From assembly GCA_964369915.1 (NCBI GenBank), contig CAYJGG010000002.1, positions 1-64,000 of the forward strand: a stretch of 64,000 nt of DNA, in the 5' to 3' direction. Below, in pieces: positions 59,883-64,000 of this stretch. The notes under the pieces are model-generated. The model was not told the origin of the DNA, ran no database searches, and was given only the letters and a program-made list of their open reading frames with translations. Made by a program: the position numbers and the translations under genes. The DNA comes from RGIG3102 sp964369915 (GTDB lineage: Bacteria; Bacillota; Clostridia; Oscillospirales; Ruminococcaceae). Each line of letters begins with the position of its first letter. The first letter of the stretch is position 1.

Positions 59883-60067
59883 ATGTTTTCAAATAAAGAA
59901 GAAAAAAGATTTGTAATTAAAGAGTAAGAAAGTATAGGCTTTGGAGGTATTTCAATAGTGGTCGATAAGGTGAAGGGGTTAACTATTTAATGACTATAGA
60001 AAGTGGACCAAGTAGCGTTACTCCTTTACTTGATGAAAAAGGCGATGTGATTATAGATGAAAATTAA
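59883..60067 (+). pseudogene. Broken DUF6440-family gene
   Basis: Three blocks in order, MFSNKEEKRFVIKE, ESIGFGGISIVVDKVKG and NYLMTIESGPSSVTPLLDEKG, match a single DUF6440 protein of about 60 residues. The first two are split by an in-frame TAA (59925-59927), one base from the AAA lysine codon expected there. The last needs one extra G in the run at 59975-59978. AAAAGGATAAAAA before the ATG is intact. Both defects look recent. Confidence 0.75.
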
Positions 60068-60105
60068 AAAAAATGACGATTTCCTATTGGAAAATCGTCA
60101 TTTTT
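60067..60105. terminator. Terminator
   Basis: AAATGACGATTT / AAATCGTCATTT hairpin followed by a T-run, between the broken DUF6440 gene and the HAD gene. Confidence 0.85.
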
Positions 60106-60138
60106 TAATTATTTAAATATCTGGATTACAGTATTAAA

Positions 60139-60966
60139 TTATTTTAAATTTTCATAGAATTTATCTTGCATAGCTAGATTATACTTTGAATACTCGCCAT
60201 TTAAAAATAATTTAAAGCCATTATTTTTAAATTCCACCCAGCTTTCTTTTTCTTTATTAACTAAAATAGGGAAAAAGTAAACATCATTTTCTTTAGCTGA
60301 ATCTAAATCGGCAGGAGCATCGCCTATCATTAATAAATTTTCTTTTTTGTAGCCCTTAGTTAATAGCTGAGAAATGCAATATTTTTTACTGCCATCGTTT
60401 TGACTCATTAAAATATCAACATATTCCATCAGTTTTTCCTCGGTCCACTCAGAAACTAACGCCTCGTGATTTGCAGAAGAAACAATAGCTATATCTGCAA
60501 ATTCTTTAGCATATTTTAATATTTCACGAACACCCTCAAAAGATTTTTTCTTTTCGATTGGCAGTTTCTCAATGCGTTCATTAACAGCTAAAGACCAATT
60601 TAGAGATTTTTGTAAAATACTAGAATTATTTTTTTCTATTTCAGTTTTTAGTGAAGAGTTAGAAAGCTCTTTTGCGTTTTCAGTCCAGTGTTTTAATTCA
60701 TCAATACCATCAATTTTAGTGATGTTTTTATCAACATAATCTAAAAAATAGTACTGAGTTTTAAAACGATTAACTCCACGAGTTAAACTAAATAGATTAA
60801 TTTCTGCCCATTTTTTTATTAATTCGTCTTTATTAAAATCATTTAAATTAAATTCATCTAAAAGGCAAGGACCAAAGCATTCAATATGCTTTATATTCAT
60901 AGTATCGATAGCAGTTCCATCGGAGTCTATGCAAATAATAAAATCTTTAGTTTTTGTAAAGTTCAT
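60139..60966 (-). CDS. HAD-superfamily hydrolase
   Basis: 275 residues. Motif I FIICIDSDGTAID (nucleophile Asp and acid/base Asp), motif II IVSSANHEAL and motif IV MIGDAPADLDSAKEN; a helical cap fills the middle. Probably a sugar-phosphate or other small phosphatase. The start overlaps the GH3 stop by one base, so both are co-translated. The substrate may be the sugar released by the GH3 enzyme. Confidence 0.82.
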   Translation of the reverse strand: MNFTKTKDFIICIDSDGTAIDTMNIKHIECFGPCLLDEFNLNDFNKDELIKKWAEINLFSLTRGVNRFKTQYYFLDYVDKNITKIDGIDELKHWTENAKELSNSSLKTEIEKNNSSILQKSLNWSLAVNERIEKLPIEKKKSFEGVREILKYAKEFADIAIVSSANHEALVSEWTEEKLMEYVDILMSQNDGSKKYCISQLLTKGYKKENLLMIGDAPADLDSAKENDVYFFPILVNKEKESWVEFKNNGFKLFLNGEYSKYNLAMQDKFYENLK

Positions 60967-62780
60967 TATAGTCTAGTTCCCCATATATCGCCAAAAGCAT
61001 TAACAGGATCAACGCCTTTAAATTCGCTTTCACCAGTTAGTTTTTCAACTAGAGAATTAACTGTGTCTTGGCTTCCATCGTAGCAGTTTATGTATGTTTT
61101 AGCAAAAGGAGCATCTGATAGTAGGAATGGGTGACCAACTGAAGCCACTACAACTGGTAGTTCATGAACATACCATGGAATTTCTCCGCCGCCTTTACCC
61201 ATACCCCAGGAAACTCTTTCTACAACTGAGCCGTAGCTTTTAACTTTTCCTAAAGTAATAATTAAATCTTGATTTGAAACAAAGTCTTCAACTTTTGATT
61301 TTGCAGCAGAGTAAACATTTAAACTTTTGCCCATAACCTCTTGCACTAAAGCAGGATTATTTGTTCTTTTTGCTTCAAATTGAGCTTCGTTGATTTGAGC
61401 TATAATTTTTGCGATTGGTTCTTCGAAAATTGTAACTTCAAAGCCTTTAGCTTCAAGTGCTGTTTTTAAATCTTTTTCAGTTGGCTTAGCTTTGCCCATT
61501 AAAGCAAACATACCGCCTGAATCGTAGCCTTTAACAGGAACAATCATAATGCGTTTGTATTTTTCTGGAGTGATTGGGAAAATATCTTGTTTTGACTTAA
61601 CTAATGTAACTGATTCATCAGCCATTTTTTTAGCAAATTCTTTATGCTCTTGACAGCCAACAACATTGTAAACATTTTCAGCTGAAGGAACAATAGCTTC
61701 TTTAACTTTTTTATGTAATCCCATTGAAGCTTTTAAAGCTAGGATTCTTTCAAGAGCTTCCTGTAATCTTTCTTCTGTGATGATTCCATTTTTGTAGCCG
61801 TCCATCATGTAGCCATAATCTTCATCTAAATCATTAAAGAATAAGAACATATCACAGCCAGCAGCGATAGCGCTTGGTAGCATTTCGCTTCTTTTCATCA
61901 TACAAGTTAAACCAATCATATGAGAAGCATCAGTAACTATCATACCATTAAAACCTAGTTTTTCTCTTAGAAGGCCTTGTAGTAAAGGTCTTGAAAGAGT
62001 TGCAGGCATCATTTCTTCTTCTGTTATGCTAGGGCTTAGTTCTTTTTCAAAAGAAGGAAGCATAATGTGTCCTGCCATGATAGCTGGAAGTCCTGCGTTT
62101 ATTAAAGAAGAATAAACTTTACCAAAAGTGTCCATCCACTCTTTAGTGCCATAGCTATTTATGCTTGGAGCTAAATGTTGATCTCTTTCATCTAATCCAT
62201 CGCCTGGGAAGTGTTTTGCAGCGCAGGCAAAGCCATCGTTTGTCATTGCACCCTTCATATACTCAACACTCATATCAGCAACTACTTGTGCATCGTTTGA
62301 AAAACAACGGTTTGAAATAATAGGATTTCTCCAGTTTAAATTGATATCGCAAATTGGAGCAAAAGACATATTGCAGCCGATTGCATGAGATTCTTTGTTT
62401 GACATTCTACCAAACTCAAAAGCATTTTCTTTTTTATTAGTAGCACCAATTTTAACATGGTCGCCAATCATAGTACCATCACTGCAAGCACCATTGCCGC
62501 CAGATTCAGTGTTGCAAGCGATAAGTAGAGGGATTTTAGAATTTTCTTGAAGAATTCTGTTTTGTTCGTGAACTTGTGCAGCATTGCCACCTTGGTATCT
62601 TGCGCCACCAATGTGATACTTTGAAACAATACCTTTTAAATAGTTTTCATCTTTATTCATAAATAAATTGAAAAATAATTGCCCAATTTTTTCTTCTGTA
62701 GTCATAGAAGAAATAGTGTCTTTAACCCATTTAATATCTTCATCATTAAGATTAAATGGAGCCGATTTAAAATTTACCAT
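60966..62780 (-). CDS. Glycoside hydrolase family 3 enzyme, NagZ-like
   Basis: 604 residues, cytoplasmic (no signal peptide). N-terminal barrel with KHFPGDGLDERDQH (189-202), where the Asp-x-His pair acts as acid/base in NagZ-type enzymes, and nucleophile Asp284 in MIVTDASHMIG. A second alpha/beta domain follows. The usual PGHGD is PGDGL, a small change. Beta-N-acetylglucosaminidase is the best guess, but phosphorylase or glucuronic acid-releasing activity is possible. Two GntR-type operators lie upstream. Confidence 0.8.
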   Translation of the reverse strand: MVNFKSAPFNLNDEDIKWVKDTISSMTTEEKIGQLFFNLFMNKDENYLKGIVSKYHIGGARYQGGNAAQVHEQNRILQENSKIPLLIACNTESGGNGACSDGTMIGDHVKIGATNKKENAFEFGRMSNKESHAIGCNMSFAPICDINLNWRNPIISNRCFSNDAQVVADMSVEYMKGAMTNDGFACAAKHFPGDGLDERDQHLAPSINSYGTKEWMDTFGKVYSSLINAGLPAIMAGHIMLPSFEKELSPSITEEEMMPATLSRPLLQGLLREKLGFNGMIVTDASHMIGLTCMMKRSEMLPSAIAAGCDMFLFFNDLDEDYGYMMDGYKNGIITEERLQEALERILALKASMGLHKKVKEAIVPSAENVYNVVGCQEHKEFAKKMADESVTLVKSKQDIFPITPEKYKRIMIVPVKGYDSGGMFALMGKAKPTEKDLKTALEAKGFEVTIFEEPIAKIIAQINEAQFEAKRTNNPALVQEVMGKSLNVYSAAKSKVEDFVSNQDLIITLGKVKSYGSVVERVSWGMGKGGGEIPWYVHELPVVVASVGHPFLLSDAPFAKTYINCYDGSQDTVNSLVEKLTGESEFKGVDPVNAFGDIWGTRL

Positions 62781-62876
62781 AATTAAAATCTCCTTTAAAA
62801 AATTAATACTTTAATTATACTATTAAAGTGTGAAAAAATATAGTGAAAACAATAAAATCAGCATTTTACACAAAAC

Positions 62877-62886
62877 TTGTATACAG
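62877..62886. promoter_or_regulatory. GntR-type operator upstream of the GH3 gene
   Basis: TTGTATACAG, identical to the site at the GPH transporter promoter, about 100 bases before the GH3 start. Confidence 0.6.
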
Positions 62887-62940
62887 GCTTTTAGTTAAAA
62901 TGCGTAGGCAAAATAACCAAATCAAGATGTTTTTTTATGT

Positions 62941-62950
62941 TTGTATACAT
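62941..62950. promoter_or_regulatory. Second GntR-type operator upstream of the GH3 gene
   Basis: TTGTATACAT, 64 bases from the first. Spacing of about six helical turns would allow looping. An imperfect ACCGACGTGAAT/ATTCACATCGGT hairpin follows at 62960-62993 and may end the upstream Crp-type gene. Confidence 0.55.
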
Positions 62951-62998
62951 GAAAAGGAAAACCGACGTGAATTATTAATATTCACATCGGTTTATGTA

Positions 62999-63157
62999 AG
63001 CCTTACTCATATAATTCGAACACGTTTTATAGTAATTAAATAGGCTCTATATCTTCGTTAAATGCTTTTGCAAGGCGTAAAGCATTACTGCAAGCCTTTG
63101 CCTTGATATAAAAGAAATTTATAAGTTTTAAGCGGCTTTGATTATATGAGTAAGGCT
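62999..63157. repeat. MITE-like dispersed repeat with 17-bp inverted ends (copy B)
   Basis: AGCCTTACTCATATAAT (62999-63015) and its exact complement (63141-63157) bound a 159-base element without coding capacity. Its interior holds CTTCGTTAAATGC, AGTAATGCTTTACG (reverse) and TTGATATAAAAGAAATTTAT, shared with copies near 10.7, 27.3 and 46.5 kb. The right end supplies part of the stop codon of the Crp/Fnr gene. Confidence 0.75.
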
Positions 63158-63866
63158 ATGTATTTATAGAATTAAAATCAGATAGTAAAAGAAGTTTTCT
63201 CATATCATAAACAGTTACGGAAGAATTCTTTTCTTTTGAAATGATGCCCTCTTCATGAAGAGTGTGAAAAATTTTTGTAACGGTTACACGATGAAGTGAA
63301 AATATAGATGCAATATCTTCATGCCGTAAATTTATATCAATTAAAACTCCGTTTGCAGTTTCTTTTCCGTATTTTATAGCAAGTAGATACACAAGCCCAC
63401 AAACTCTTTGCTCGGCTGTATTAAACGTCATATTTCCAAGTGTTGCAATTAAAATTCTAATTGTTTTAGAGAGCATTTGAGAAATAAATTCTTGCAACTG
63501 AAAATCATTTTTAAGCATCTCTTTAAAAACATCAACTGAAAATTCATATAACTCACATTCACCAACAGCCACATCAAATGCATTAGATGGATAAGAATGA
63601 TATAGCCCAACTATTCCAGCAAAAGTTCCCTCAGTTTGAAATAGATAAATTTTTTCTTTTCCATCGTCGGTTAAAGAGGCGATTTTAACAGTGCCTTTTT
63701 TTATATAAAATACGCTAGCAGTAACATCGCCTTGGGAGATGATTATACTCTTATCATTTATTATCCTTTTTGAGGCTTTTTTTAGATATTTATCCATATC
63801 GATAGCAGTTTCACAGCTGAGCCAAGGAAGTAGAGAAATTAGAGAGTCTTGTTTTTTAAAGTCCAT
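63156..63866 (-). CDS. Crp/Fnr-family transcriptional regulator
   Basis: 236 residues from the ATG at 63866. Cyclic-nucleotide-type beta barrel (about 35-120: ISQGDVTASVFYIKKGTVKIASL, GTFAGIVGLYHSYPSNAFDVAVGECELY), dimer helix, and HTH_Crp (LRHEDIASIFSLHRVTVTKIFHTLHEEGII). No N-terminal Fnr cysteine cluster, and the cAMP-binding Arg-Ser pair is not evident, so the ligand is unknown. Its stop lies in the inverted end of a dispersed repeat, which may have trimmed the C-terminus. A GTG nine bases upstream is an alternative start. Confidence 0.85.
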   Translation of the reverse strand: MDFKKQDSLISLLPWLSCETAIDMDKYLKKASKRIINDKSIIISQGDVTASVFYIKKGTVKIASLTDDGKEKIYLFQTEGTFAGIVGLYHSYPSNAFDVAVGECELYEFSVDVFKEMLKNDFQLQEFISQMLSKTIRILIATLGNMTFNTAEQRVCGLVYLLAIKYGKETANGVLIDINLRHEDIASIFSLHRVTVTKIFHTLHEEGIISKEKNSSVTVYDMRKLLLLSDFNSINT

Positions 63867-64000
63867 ATAATTCACCCATGTTATTTGTTGATAAAATAGT
63901 TAATTAATATATTAAGTTTAAGTTTATCATATTTATATTATATAATCAATAAGTGTGCAAAATATATACAAAAAAAGACACCAATTTATATAAATCGATA

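Noticed and set aside
62843..63043. Small plus-strand frame upstream of the GH3 gene
   Set aside because: It runs through two operators, a hairpin and the end of a dispersed repeat, without a ribosome binding site.

Overview
The window is AT-rich DNA (many genes near 30% GC) from a Gram-positive anaerobe of the Bacillota, most likely class Clostridia. Supporting signs are the rpmG-secE-nusG-rplK-rplA order, strong AGGAGG-type ribosome binding sites, sigma-A promoters of TTGACA-17-TATAAT type, lipoproteins with short lipoboxes, Rnf-like membrane proteins and many ferredoxin-type proteins. No plasmid, phage or insertion-sequence genes are seen. One run of 100 Ns (10037-10136) lies inside a tandem repeat beside two tRNA genes.

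Layout. 1-2.7 kb: ribosomal and transcription operon on the minus strand, with an L10 leader for the next operon. 2.9-6.9 kb: ddl, murI, a DUF1934 protein and argS on the plus strand. 7-9.9 kb: an HxlR regulator preceded by an unidentified tandem structured RNA, a VOC enzyme, an ABM protein, an AlkA-like glycosylase and a second HxlR regulator. 10-10.5 kb: tRNA-Tyr, tRNA-Thr and a repeated palindromic element. 11-20 kb: a DUF362 ferredoxin protein, a probably non-catalytic M24 protein, an FMN-binding lipoprotein, a cobalamin riboswitch with a B12-type ABC importer, and small membrane proteins. 20-30 kb: deoD, an Lrp-aminotransferase-ispE operon, a divergent nadE with a degenerate glutaminase domain, and an Asp23/fakA pair split by a nested palindrome. 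31-39 kb: aldo/keto reductase, rpe, an rnfD-rnfE-rnfA-like trio lacking all four cluster cysteines, a DUF4015 protein, trmN6-like and rsmI genes.

41-63 kb holds a hexuronate and glycoside island: a GPH transporter, a GH2 enzyme, kdgA, kdgK, two GntR regulators, uxuA, two oxidoreductase/isomerase pairs, uxaC, uxuB, a GH3 enzyme, a HAD phosphatase and a Crp/Fnr regulator. Together these can take a glucuronide through glucuronate, fructuronate, mannonate, KDG and KDPG to pyruvate and glyceraldehyde 3-phosphate. A shared palindrome (YTGTATRCAR) lies at most of the promoters and probably unites them under the two GntR proteins.

The most unusual items are the cysteine-free RnfDEA trio, the tandem RNA at 7031-7193, the paired Gfo/Idh/MocA and TIM-barrel enzymes inside the uronate island, and several enzymes that have lost catalytic residues. 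A short dispersed repeat with 17-bp inverted ends occurs in at least three intergenic spaces.
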